A model generated the notes under the pieces. The model was not told the DNA's origin. It saw nothing but the letters and a program-made list of their open reading frames with translations, and ran no database searches. Shown one piece after another: positions 57,435 through 64,000 of a stretch of 64,000 nucleotides of DNA. Location of the stretch: NCBI RefSeq assembly GCF_023674425.1, contig NZ_CP098401.1, forward strand, positions 1,054,001 to 1,118,000. Reading direction: 5' to 3'. The DNA comes from Sphingomonas donggukensis. GTDB lineage: Bacteria; Pseudomonadota; Alphaproteobacteria; Sphingomonadales; Sphingomonadaceae. How positions within the stretch are numbered: the stretch's first letter is position 1; the number at the start of each line of letters is the position of its first letter. The position numbers and the translations under genes were made by a program.

Positions 57435-59531
57435 ATGTCCAGCATGCTGGGGCGAGTTGTAGAGGGCGGCGCGATCGCCGTCGGCGTATCTTTGGTGGCG
57501 GTAGCGACAGCGATGGCGCATCCGCCGTTGGCGGCGAAGGTCGCGGCTGTCGCCGATCAGGTCAGCCAGTCGCTGCCCCAGTTCACGCCCGGCCGCACCC
57601 CGACCGCGATCCTGCCGCCCGCGATGCAGCCTGCGCCGGTCCAGACGGTGCAGCCGATCCCGTCCGCGATCGTCAGCGATCCGTTCAGCTACACCATCGA
57701 CGAATGGCGCCGCATCCAGCAGTCCGACAATCTCGGCTTTTCGACCTACGCCAACTTCCTGCTCGCCCATCCCGGCTGGCCCGGCGAGACAAGCCGTCGC
57801 GCCGCTGCCGAGACGTCTGCCGACGCCAGCGCGTCGCCGCAGCTTGCGGTCCGCTTCTTCGATCGATTCCCGCCGGTGACCGCCGCGGGCCGCGTCCGCT
57901 ATGCCGAGGCGCTGGCCGCGACCGGTGACAGCACCCGCGCCTATGACCAGGCGCGCCGCGCCTGGCGGATGGGCGTGCTGCGCCCGTTCGACGAGGCCGC
58001 GATCCTCGGTCGCTTCGCCGGCGCCCTTGCGATCGACGATCACGACGCACGGATGGACATGCTGCTGTGGCAGGGCGCGACGACCGCAGCCGCCCGCCAC
58101 ATCGTCTATACCAGCCCGCAGCGGCGCGCGATCTTCGATGCGCGGCTCGCCTATCGAACGTCGGCGCCCGACGCCGCCGCGCGCGGGGCGATGGTCGAGG
58201 CGCTTGCTTCGAATGATGCGGGCTACCTCGCCGACCGCGCCAACTGGCTGCGCGACAACGGCGCCAGCGGCACCGCCCGAGCGCTGCTCGCCCGCCCGCA
58301 CCAGGTCGCGACCCCGCCCGGGTCGGCGGAGAAGTGGTTCGAGGCGCTGCTGAACGCCGCACGGGGTGCCGCCGCCGACCGGCAATACAGCCTGGCCTAC
58401 GACATCGCGCGGCAGGTCGACGACGCCTACCCCGCCGGCACCGACGTCGCGACGCGTCCGCTGGGTGAGCGCGACGACTATACCAGCCTGACGTGGCTTG
58501 CGGGCACGACCGCACTGAAGAACCTCGGGCGACCGCGCGATGCGGTGCCGATGTTCGAGCGTTATTCGCGTGGGTCGCGCACGCCGACGACGCAGTCGAA
58601 GGGTCTGTACTGGGCGGGCCGCGCGGCCGAGGCGGCGGGCGATTCCGCCGCGGCGCAGACCTATTATTCGCGCGCTTCGGGCTTCGGCGATCTCTACTAT
58701 GGCCAGCTGGCCGCGGAGCGCATGCGCTTGCCCCTTAAGCGCCCCGCTGCCCTGACCGCGGCCACCATCGACCCCTATCAGCGTACCGCGTTTGCCAACC
58801 GCGAAGTCGTCCGCGCCGTGCGGCTGCTAGGCCAGATGGGGCGGTGGCAGGAACAGGGTCAGTTCGTCCGCCAGATCGCGCTCGACGCGACCACCGACAC
58901 CGACCACGCGCTCGCGACCGAGCTGTCGCGATCGATCAACCGACCCGATCTCGGCGTGCTGGTCGGCAAGAGCGCGCTCCAGAACGGCCTGACCGACTAT
59001 ACCGCCGCCGGCTATCCCAGCGTCGCCGTGCCCGCCTCGGCGAACGACAGCTGGACGATGGTCCACGCCATCGCCCGCCAGGAAAGCCAGTTCGATCGCG
59101 CCGCCGTCAGCCACGCCGGCGCGCGCGGGCTGATGCAGCTGATGCCCGGCACCGCGCGCGAAGTCGCGGGAAAGCTGGGGCTAGGCTACAACCCGTCCGC
59201 GCTGACCGTCGACACCGGCTACAACATCCAGCTCGGCTCGCATTATTTCGAGAAGATGTACGCGCTCTACGGCAGCTATCCGCTCGCGGTCGCCGCCTAC
59301 AACGCCGGGCCCGGCAACGTGAACAAATGGCTGCGCGCCAACGGCGATCCGCGCATGCCCGGCGTCGACATGGTCGATTGGGTCGAGAACATCCCGATCT
59401 TCGAGACCAAGAACTACGTCCAGCGCGTGCTGGAGAATGCCGTGGTCTATGACCTGATGAACCCGGAAAGGGCGCGCTCACGCGGGCCGGCGAACATGAG
59501 CTGGTACCTCGGCAAGCGCACGCCGGGCTGA
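57435..59531 (+). CDS. Soluble lytic murein transglycosylase (Slt70-like)
   Basis: 698 residues. N-terminal hydrophobic signal (GAIAVGVSLVAVATAMA), a long superhelical region of TPR-like helices (about 90-520), and a C-terminal SLT (GH23) domain with the catalytic Glu in AIARQESQFDRAAVS, GARGLMQLMPGTA, and AVAAYNAGPGNVNKW. Periplasmic cutter of glycan strands. ATG 57435 is preferred over the in-frame GTG at 57408. greB follows after 11 bases. Confidence 0.93.
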   Translation: MSSMLGRVVEGGAIAVGVSLVAVATAMAHPPLAAKVAAVADQVSQSLPQFTPGRTPTAILPPAMQPAPVQTVQPIPSAIVSDPFSYTIDEWRRIQQSDNLGFSTYANFLLAHPGWPGETSRRAAAETSADASASPQLAVRFFDRFPPVTAAGRVRYAEALAATGDSTRAYDQARRAWRMGVLRPFDEAAILGRFAGALAIDDHDARMDMLLWQGATTAAARHIVYTSPQRRAIFDARLAYRTSAPDAAARGAMVEALASNDAGYLADRANWLRDNGASGTARALLARPHQVATPPGSAEKWFEALLNAARGAAADRQYSLAYDIARQVDDAYPAGTDVATRPLGERDDYTSLTWLAGTTALKNLGRPRDAVPMFERYSRGSRTPTTQSKGLYWAGRAAEAAGDSAAAQTYYSRASGFGDLYYGQLAAERMRLPLKRPAALTAATIDPYQRTAFANREVVRAVRLLGQMGRWQEQGQFVRQIALDATTDTDHALATELSRSINRPDLGVLVGKSALQNGLTDYTAAGYPSVAVPASANDSWTMVHAIARQESQFDRAAVSHAGARGLMQLMPGTAREVAGKLGLGYNPSALTVDTGYNIQLGSHYFEKMYALYGSYPLAVAAYNAGPGNVNKWLRANGDPRMPGVDMVDWVENIPIFETKNYVQRVLENAVVYDLMNPERARSRGPANMSWYLGKRTPG

Positions 59532-59542
59532 TAGGGCGCGGC

Positions 59543-60019
59543 ATGGACCGCCCCAATTACATCACGCCCGCCGGATACGCCGCGCTACGCACCGAATATG
59601 AGGCGCTGTTCGGTGTGGAGCGCCCAAAGCTGGTCGATACGATCGCCTGGGCGGCGGGCAACGGCGACCGGTCGGAGAACGGCGACTATATCTACGGGCG
59701 CAAGCGGCTGCGCGAGATCGACCGGCGGCTGGGATGGCTGTCGAAGCGGATGAAGGCGGCCAAGGTCGTCGATCCCGCCGCCCAGGCCGACCGCACACGC
59801 GCCTGGTTCGGCGCGACCGTCACCGTCGCCGACGAGAATGACAACGAGCGCGTCCTGACGCTGGTCGGCGACGACGAGGCGGACGCCGGCGCCGGACGGA
59901 TCGGCTGGAACGCGCCCTTCGCCCGCGCCCTGCGCGGTGCCGCGATCGGCGACCTGCGCCGCGTCGCGCTGCCCGCGGGCGAACGCGAATATGAGGTCGT
60001 CGCGATCGCCTATCCCTGA
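59543..60019 (+). CDS. greB: Transcription elongation factor GreB
   Basis: 158 residues. The coiled-coil tip carries GDRSENGDYIYGRKRLREIDRR, the GreB-type pattern with the acidic residues needed for RNA cleavage, and the C-terminal FKBP-like domain is WNAPFARALRGAAIGDLRRV. Distinct from GreA at 29.5 kb. ATG 59543 follows GATAGGGCG. The NYN gene begins 27 bases after its stop. Confidence 0.9.
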   Translation: MDRPNYITPAGYAALRTEYEALFGVERPKLVDTIAWAAGNGDRSENGDYIYGRKRLREIDRRLGWLSKRMKAAKVVDPAAQADRTRAWFGATVTVADENDNERVLTLVGDDEADAGAGRIGWNAPFARALRGAAIGDLRRVALPAGEREYEVVAIAYP

Positions 60020-60046
60020 CCGGTGATCGCGGCTAGGGTCGCGGGC

Positions 60047-60853
60047 GTGAACGACGATACCCCCAGCCGCAACATCGCCCTGTTGATCGACGCCGACAAC
60101 GCGTCCTCGGCAACGCTCGATCCCGTCTTGACCGTGCTGGCAGAGCTCGGCACCGTCAACATCCGCCGCGTCTATGGCAACTGGACGAAATCGGCGCTGA
60201 AGGGCTGGCAGGACATGTCGCTGAAGCACGGCATCGAGCCGCAGCAGCAGTTCGACCTGACCAAGGGCAAGAACGCGACCGACATGAAGATGACGATCGA
60301 CGCGATGGACCTGCTGTACCGCGGGCGCGTCGAGGGGTTCGGGATCATGTCTTCGGACAGCGACTTCATGCCGCTGGCAATGCGCATCCGGCAGGAAGGG
60401 ATTCCGGTGTACGGCTTCGGCACGTCGAAGACGCCCGACCCCTTCAAACAGGCCTGCACCCGCTTCATCGATACCGGCGCGCTGGGCACCGCGGCCAGCG
60501 CCCCCCCCGCGACCAAGGCGGAAGCCGTGCCGGCAGCGGTCGACGTACCGCTCGCCGAATCGCTGCCCCCCGCTTCCGGTCGCCCGCGCACGCCGCCGCC
60601 CGCCCCGGCGCCCGCCGCCAAGATCGTCGATCCCGACCTGATGAAGCTGCTGATCGACAGCTATGACAGCGTGAAGCGCGACGAACGCGGCTTCGTCAGC
60701 CTGTCGGCGATGGGTCAGCTCGCCGCCAACCGCTCGAGCTTCGATGCGCGCAACTATGGGTTCAAGCGCCTGTCCGACCTGATCGAGGCGGTGCCGATCT
60801 TCCAGACCGAAAAGCGCGACGGTGGCCGCGTCTGGGTGAAGCGGCTGCGGTAA
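60047..60853 (+). CDS. NYN-domain (LabA-like) protein with a C-terminal OST-HTH/LOTUS domain
   Basis: 268 residues. N-terminal NYN (PIN-like) nuclease domain with the acidic residues ALLIDADNAS, NATDMKMTIDAMDL and MSSDSDFMPLA, a Pro/Ala linker (about 145-195), and a C-terminal OST-HTH domain (LMKLLIDSYDSVKRDERGFVSLSAMG) expected to bind RNA. Predicted RNA-processing nuclease. GTG 60047 fits the usual short N-terminus; GTG 60023 is an alternative. Confidence 0.88.
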   Translation: MNDDTPSRNIALLIDADNASSATLDPVLTVLAELGTVNIRRVYGNWTKSALKGWQDMSLKHGIEPQQQFDLTKGKNATDMKMTIDAMDLLYRGRVEGFGIMSSDSDFMPLAMRIRQEGIPVYGFGTSKTPDPFKQACTRFIDTGALGTAASAPPATKAEAVPAAVDVPLAESLPPASGRPRTPPPAPAPAAKIVDPDLMKLLIDSYDSVKRDERGFVSLSAMGQLAANRSSFDARNYGFKRLSDLIEAVPIFQTEKRDGGRVWVKRLR

Positions 60854-60858
60854 GGGCC

Positions 60859-61131
60859 TTAGCGGCGCAGGTCGCTGTAGCCGCGCATCACGCGTTCGCG
60901 CACGCCGCCATCGGTCTTTCCGACTGCCGCTGCGAACTTGCGCGCGAAGCTGACCGCGTAGAGCGGTGCCGCCAGCATATCGAGGTCGCCGCGCTCGATC
61001 GCCTCGATCTGGTGACGCCCGATCTTGGTGCGCTCGGCCACCGAACCCACGCTCATGCCCGCATGTTCGCGCGCCATCGACAGGTCCGCGCCGAGTTCCA
61101 GCCAGCTGGCAGGTCGCTGAAGTGTTGCCAT
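60859..61131 (-). CDS. RodZ-like helix-turn-helix protein (short)
   Basis: 90 residues holding one HTH domain of the RodZ/HTH_25 type (GADLSMAREHAGMSVGSVAERTKIGRHQIEAIERGDLDML then APLYAVSFARKFA). The membrane helix and periplasmic domain of full RodZ are absent. It is convergent with the NYN gene with a 5-base gap. It could be a small DNA-binding or MreB-contact protein; the family placement is good, the role open. Confidence 0.8.
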   Translation of the reverse strand: MATLQRPASWLELGADLSMAREHAGMSVGSVAERTKIGRHQIEAIERGDLDMLAAPLYAVSFARKFAAAVGKTDGGVRERVMRGYSDLRR

Positions 61132-61379
61132 CGTCCACCCCTCGGCAGGCCGCGACTCGCTCGCGCCCGCCCTCCCAGTCCCTTAAGTAACCGCGCGCGG
61201 GCGAAGGGCCACGCCCCGCCGGCTCGGCATATCGCTGGAATCCCACGCTTCACGCCCGGTTGCAGGTGCCGCGCGATCAGTTGCTGCACCGCAATCTCGT
61301 CTGCGCGCAGCATGTCGATAAGGATCGCCCTCGGGCAGGAGCGGCGCGGGGCCGCACTGCCGGGTTTGGGGAGTATAAA

Positions 61380-61658
61380 ATGGGTGCGATGCAGCGGGTG
61401 CTGGTCAGCGGGCGAGTGCAGCAGGTCGGCTACCGCGATTATATGGTGCGCAAAGCGCAGGCGCTGGGGATCCGCGGCTGGGTGCGCAACCTGACCGACG
61501 GGCGCGTCGAGATGCTGGCCGACGGCGAAGACACCGCGCTCGACGCGTTCCTGGCCGCCAGCCGGGAGGGGCCGATGCTGGCCCGGGTCGAGGACGTCGT
61601 GGCGTTTCCGGTCGAGGATCGGGCGGTGAAGGGCTTTACGAAACGCTTCACCGCTTGA
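61380..61658 (+). CDS. Acylphosphatase
   Basis: 92-residue enzyme hydrolysing carboxyl-phosphate bonds. Catalytic Arg in SGRVQQVGYRDYM and Asn in GWVRNLTDGRVE. ATG 61380 follows GGGGAG with good spacing; the frame extends upstream but without family sequence. The 248-base gap before it (61132-61379) holds the promoters of this gene and of the divergent HTH gene; nothing else was seen there. Confidence 0.94.
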   Translation: MGAMQRVLVSGRVQQVGYRDYMVRKAQALGIRGWVRNLTDGRVEMLADGEDTALDAFLAASREGPMLARVEDVVAFPVEDRAVKGFTKRFTA

Positions 61659-61659
61659 G

Positions 61660-61701
61660 CGAAACCGGGCCGGCAGCGCCCCCGCCGCCGGCCCGGTTTC
61701 G
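61660..61701 (+). terminator. Strong hairpin terminator after acylphosphatase
   Basis: GAAACCGGGCCGGC (61661-61674) pairs perfectly over 14 bp with GCCGGCCCGGTTTC (61687-61700), extended by C61660-G61701, around a 12-base loop. It starts 2 bases after the stop codon. Only a weak T-run follows (GTTACAATT). Confidence 0.75.
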
Positions 61702-61804
61702 TTACAATTCGGACACCGTTTTCCGCGCAGCAAATCCGCCCGCAGTGCGTTGATACATCGAGACGAAAGCAGGCGCCCGGCCGGTATCCGGGCAAGGAGT
61801 TGGT

Positions 61805-62023
61805 GTGGCGAAGGCGCGTCCAGTTTTGCCCGATGAAGACCGGGCCTATTTCTACCACCGGGCCGAGGTCCAGATGGACTTGGCGGAGCGCGCGGACCAC
61901 GCCGCCGCGATCAACGCCCATGTGGCGCTCGCCGAACATTACCTCGACCTGTGCGACCCCGAACGCCTGCTGGCAGAGGCGCGCGCCGGCCACGACGGAC
62001 TGACGCCGGTGGGGAGCGCCTAG
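61805..62023 (+). CDS. Small protein of unknown function
   Basis: 72 residues. GTG start with a strong AAGGAG 7 bases upstream. Sequence is a charged helical hairpin: DEDRAYFYHRAEVQMDLAE, then AAINAHVALAEHYLDLCDPE, like a stray TPR-type helix pair. No known family assigned. It is convergent with the kinase gene, sharing the palindromic CTAG as both stop codons. Confidence 0.7.
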   Translation: MAKARPVLPDEDRAYFYHRAEVQMDLAERADHAAAINAHVALAEHYLDLCDPERLLAEARAGHDGLTPVGSA

Positions 62024-63195
62024 GCGGTTCGCGGGTCGGGGAAGCGCAACGTCGCGACCGTGCCCGGATCGGCCGCCGCGAAGACGATCGTGCCCCCCAG
62101 CTGCCGCACCAGGCTGGCGATCATGCGCATGCCCAGGCTGTCGCGCGACGCCGCCTTGATATCGAAACCGGCGGGCAGGCCCGGCCCGTGATCGCGCACT
62201 GTCAGCACCAGTTCGCCATCATTGGCGACGATCTCCACCCGGATCGCGCCGTCCGCCGCGGCGTATTTGGCGGCGTTGGTCGCCAGTTCGGTAACGACCA
62301 GCCCGACCGGGATCGCGATGTCGGCGCTGATCTGCACGGCCGCGACCTCGCAGGCGATATCGGCGCCGGTCTGTTCGGCCAGACCCGACACGATGCCGCA
62401 GATCAGGTCGTTCAGCGCGACCTCCCCCACCCGCTCGCCGCGCCACAATTTGTCGTGCGCCTGCGCGATCGCGGTGATCCGCGCCTGCGCATCGCCCAGC
62501 AGGCGTTCGACGCGGGGATCGTCCTCGTCATTGGCCTGAAGGTGCAGCATCGCCGATACCATCGCCAGGCTGTTCTTGACGCGGTGGCTGGCCTCGCGCG
62601 TCAGCAATTCCTGATGCTCGATCGCCGCGGCCAGGCGGCCCTCGGCATGCTGGCGTTCGATGGCGACGCCGATCAGGTTTGCGAAACCGCGCATGAAGGC
62701 CAGGTCGTCGGCCTCGAACTCGCCCTCGTCCGGGCTGTCGACCTCCAGCACGCCGTATTTGGCGCCGTCGGCCTCGACCAGCACGTTGATCGCGCGACGG
62801 ATGCCATGTTCGGCCATGAAGGCGGGCGTGCGGAACCGCGCCTCATTCTCCAGATGATTCGATATCACCGCTTCGCCGGTCTTGTAGGCATAGCCGGCGG
62901 GCGAGCCCGTGTCGGCGCCCATCTCCACCTGTCCGATGACGCCTGCGCGCCAGCCGACACCGTTGCGCACCAGCAGGCGATCGTCGCCGGGCCGATATTC
63001 GAGGAACTTGGCGTAGCGTGATCGCATGCCCGACGCGCACAACTCGGTCGCGCGTTGCAGCATCGGGTCGAGGTCGCGCGCGCGGAGCGCCTCGATCCCG
63101 AAATCCGCCAGCACCGATTGCTGGCGCAACCTGTACGCCAGCGCGTCCGCACTGGGTGGGGCGTCGCCGCCCGGCGATTCCTCGATCACCGCCAC
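62020..63195 (-). CDS. GAF-domain HWE/HisKA_2-type sensor histidine kinase
   Basis: 391 residues, soluble. GAF domain (about 35-180: GMRSRYAKFLEYRPGDDRLLVRNGVGW, NVLVEADGAKYGVLEVDS), a HisKA_2 dimerisation region with the phospho-acceptor His in REASHRVKNSLAMVSAML, and an ATPase domain (TELATNAAKYA, DHGPGLPAG, SLGMRMIASLVRQL). Such kinases often feed the general stress (PhyR-type) response in sphingomonads; no phyR, nepR or ecfG gene is visible here. GTG 63195, or GTG 63189. Confidence 0.9.
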   Translation of the reverse strand: MAVIEESPGGDAPPSADALAYRLRQQSVLADFGIEALRARDLDPMLQRATELCASGMRSRYAKFLEYRPGDDRLLVRNGVGWRAGVIGQVEMGADTGSPAGYAYKTGEAVISNHLENEARFRTPAFMAEHGIRRAINVLVEADGAKYGVLEVDSPDEGEFEADDLAFMRGFANLIGVAIERQHAEGRLAAAIEHQELLTREASHRVKNSLAMVSAMLHLQANDEDDPRVERLLGDAQARITAIAQAHDKLWRGERVGEVALNDLICGIVSGLAEQTGADIACEVAAVQISADIAIPVGLVVTELATNAAKYAAADGAIRVEIVANDGELVLTVRDHGPGLPAGFDIKAASRDSLGMRMIASLVRQLGGTIVFAAADPGTVATLRFPDPRTA

Positions 63196-63205
63196 GCCGA
63201 TCGCC

Positions 63206-64000
63206 TCAGCGCGTCAGCTTCTTGTACGACAGGGCAGTCGGACGATCGGCGGCGTCGCCCAGGCGGCGGCGCTTGTCTTCCTCATACGCTTCGAAATTGC
63301 CCTCGAACCATTCGACGTGGCTGTCGCCCTCGAACGCCAGGATGTGCGTGGCGAGACGGTCGAGGAAGAATCGGTCGTGGCTGATGACCACCGCGCAGCC
63401 CGCGAAATTCTCGATCGCCTCCTCCAGCGCGCCCAGCGTCTCGACGTCGAGGTCGTTCGTCGGCTCGTCGAGCAGCAGCACGTTGCCGCCCTTCTTCAGC
63501 ATCTTGGCAATGTTGACGCGGTTGCGCTCACCGCCCGACAGCTTGCCGACGTTCTTCTGCTGGTCCTGCCCCTTGAAGTTGAAGGCGCCGACATAGGCGC
63601 GCGTCGACTGGTCGTGGCCGTTGACCTTCATGTAGTCGAGCCCGTCGGAGATTTCCTCCCAGACGTTCTTCTTGGGATCGAGGTGGTCGCGGCTCTGGTC
63701 GACATAGCCCAGTCGCACGGTCGACCCCATCGCAATCGTGCCGTCGTCGGGCGTCTCCTGACCCGTGATGAGCTTGAACAGCGTCGACTTGCCGGCGCCG
63801 TTCGGGCCGATCACGCCGACGATGCCGCCCGCGGGCAGCGTGAAGCTGAGGTTCTCGAACAGCAGCTTGTCGCCATACGCCTTGCTGACGTTTTCGACCT
63901 CGATCACCTTGCCGCCCAAGCGCTCGGGTACCTGGATGACGATCTGGGCCTTGCCGGGGGTGCGGTTCTTCTGCGCCTCGACCAGCTGCTCGAACTTCGC
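63206..64000 (-). CDS. ettA: Energy-dependent translational throttle protein EttA, C-terminal part (cut by window)
   Basis: ABC-F ATPase that binds the ribosomal E site and gates entry into elongation according to ATP/ADP level. The window holds the last 264 residues: the linker after the first ABC domain (AQIVIQVPERLGGKVIEVENV), then the second ABC domain with Walker A GPNGAGKST, signature KLSGGERNRV, Walker B NVLLLDEPTNDLD and the switch His in VVISHDRFFLDRLATH. The N-terminus lies beyond 64000; the ATP site is intact. Confidence 0.95.
   Translation of the reverse strand, partial: AKFEQLVEAQKNRTPGKAQIVIQVPERLGGKVIEVENVSKAYGDKLLFENLSFTLPAGGIVGVIGPNGAGKSTLFKLITGQETPDDGTIAMGSTVRLGYVDQSRDHLDPKKNVWEEISDGLDYMKVNGHDQSTRAYVGAFNFKGQDQQKNVGKLSGGERNRVNIAKMLKKGGNVLLLDEPTNDLDVETLGALEEAIENFAGCAVVISHDRFFLDRLATHILAFEGDSHVEWFEGNFEAYEEDKRRRLGDAADRPTALSYKKLTR

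Noticed and set aside
61260..61379. N-terminal extension of acylphosphatase by 40 codons
   Set aside because: The extension has no family similarity, and a good ribosome-binding site precedes the ATG at 61380, which gives the usual family length.

Overview
This window is a contiguous, gene-dense piece of chromosome from a high-GC alphaproteobacterium, almost certainly a sphingomonad (Sphingomonas or a close relative). The basis is the gene order (rseP-bamA-skp-fabZ, dusB-ntrBC-ntrYX-hfq-hflX, carA/carB next to yqeY-dnaG-rpoD), a fused double Hfq, a fused IspDF, a CckA-type hybrid kinase and the heavy use of ATGA/GTGA overlaps between genes. No rRNA, CRISPR array, prophage or insertion sequence was seen. 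Both ends are cut inside genes: rseP at the left and ettA at the right.

Layout. 1-5.1 kb: outer-membrane assembly and lipid A/fatty-acid genes (rseP, bamA, skp, fabZ), a strong terminator, then rpmE. 5.2-6.1 kb: a PilZ protein, a small secreted protein and tRNA-Ser(UGA). 6.2-15.4 kb: a plus-strand run of cell-wall genes (MltB-type transglycosylase, SPOR protein, D-Ala-D-Ala carboxypeptidase), tmk-holB-metG-tatD-metallo-beta-lactamase-aspartic protease with overlapping stops and starts, and mazG. 15.4-24.5 kb: a long minus-strand run dusB-ntrB-ntrC-ntrY-ntrX-hfq-hflX. 24.5-28.9 kb: ispDF, a secreted unknown, the CinA C-terminal domain, ratA, lipA and carbonic anhydrase. 28.9-35 kb, minus strand: rhomboid, greA, carB, a small unknown ORF and carA. 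35-40 kb: yqeY, a GIY-YIG gene wrapped in inverted repeats, dnaG and rpoD. 40-45.4 kb: an unknown gene, a MoxR ATPase and a vWA (CoxE-like) protein split by a CHAP hydrolase and a GT-C transferase, and a DUF2141 protein. 45.4-51.2 kb: a His-less Hpt protein, a TipN-like coiled-coil membrane protein, a lone receiver and CckA, which looks like a polarity/cell-cycle neighbourhood. 51.2-57.4 kb: two tandem M13 peptidases, DUF2062, smpB and dapA. 57.4-64 kb: soluble lytic transglycosylase, greB, an NYN/LOTUS protein, a RodZ-like HTH protein, acylphosphatase, a small unknown, an HWE-type kinase and ettA.

The most notable signals lie outside ordinary gene content. First, a palindromic element of about 79 bp sits in frame inside carA and adds about 27 residues to the interdomain linker. 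Second, a separate family of 31-nt repeats, always seen as head-to-head inverted pairs about 20 nt apart, occurs at three loci. Two of these pairs bracket the GIY-YIG nuclease gene; the second forms the C-terminal tail of that protein and ends 10 nt before the dnaG start. A small nuclease embedded in its own repeat pairs is a plausible repeat-mobilising unit comparable in layout to REP/RAYT systems, though that is inference. Other points of interest are the tandem-fused Hfq with an asymmetric second half, an NtrX lacking GAFTGA, the TipN/CckA/Hpt cluster, and a 105-residue ORF that overlaps both carA and carB.
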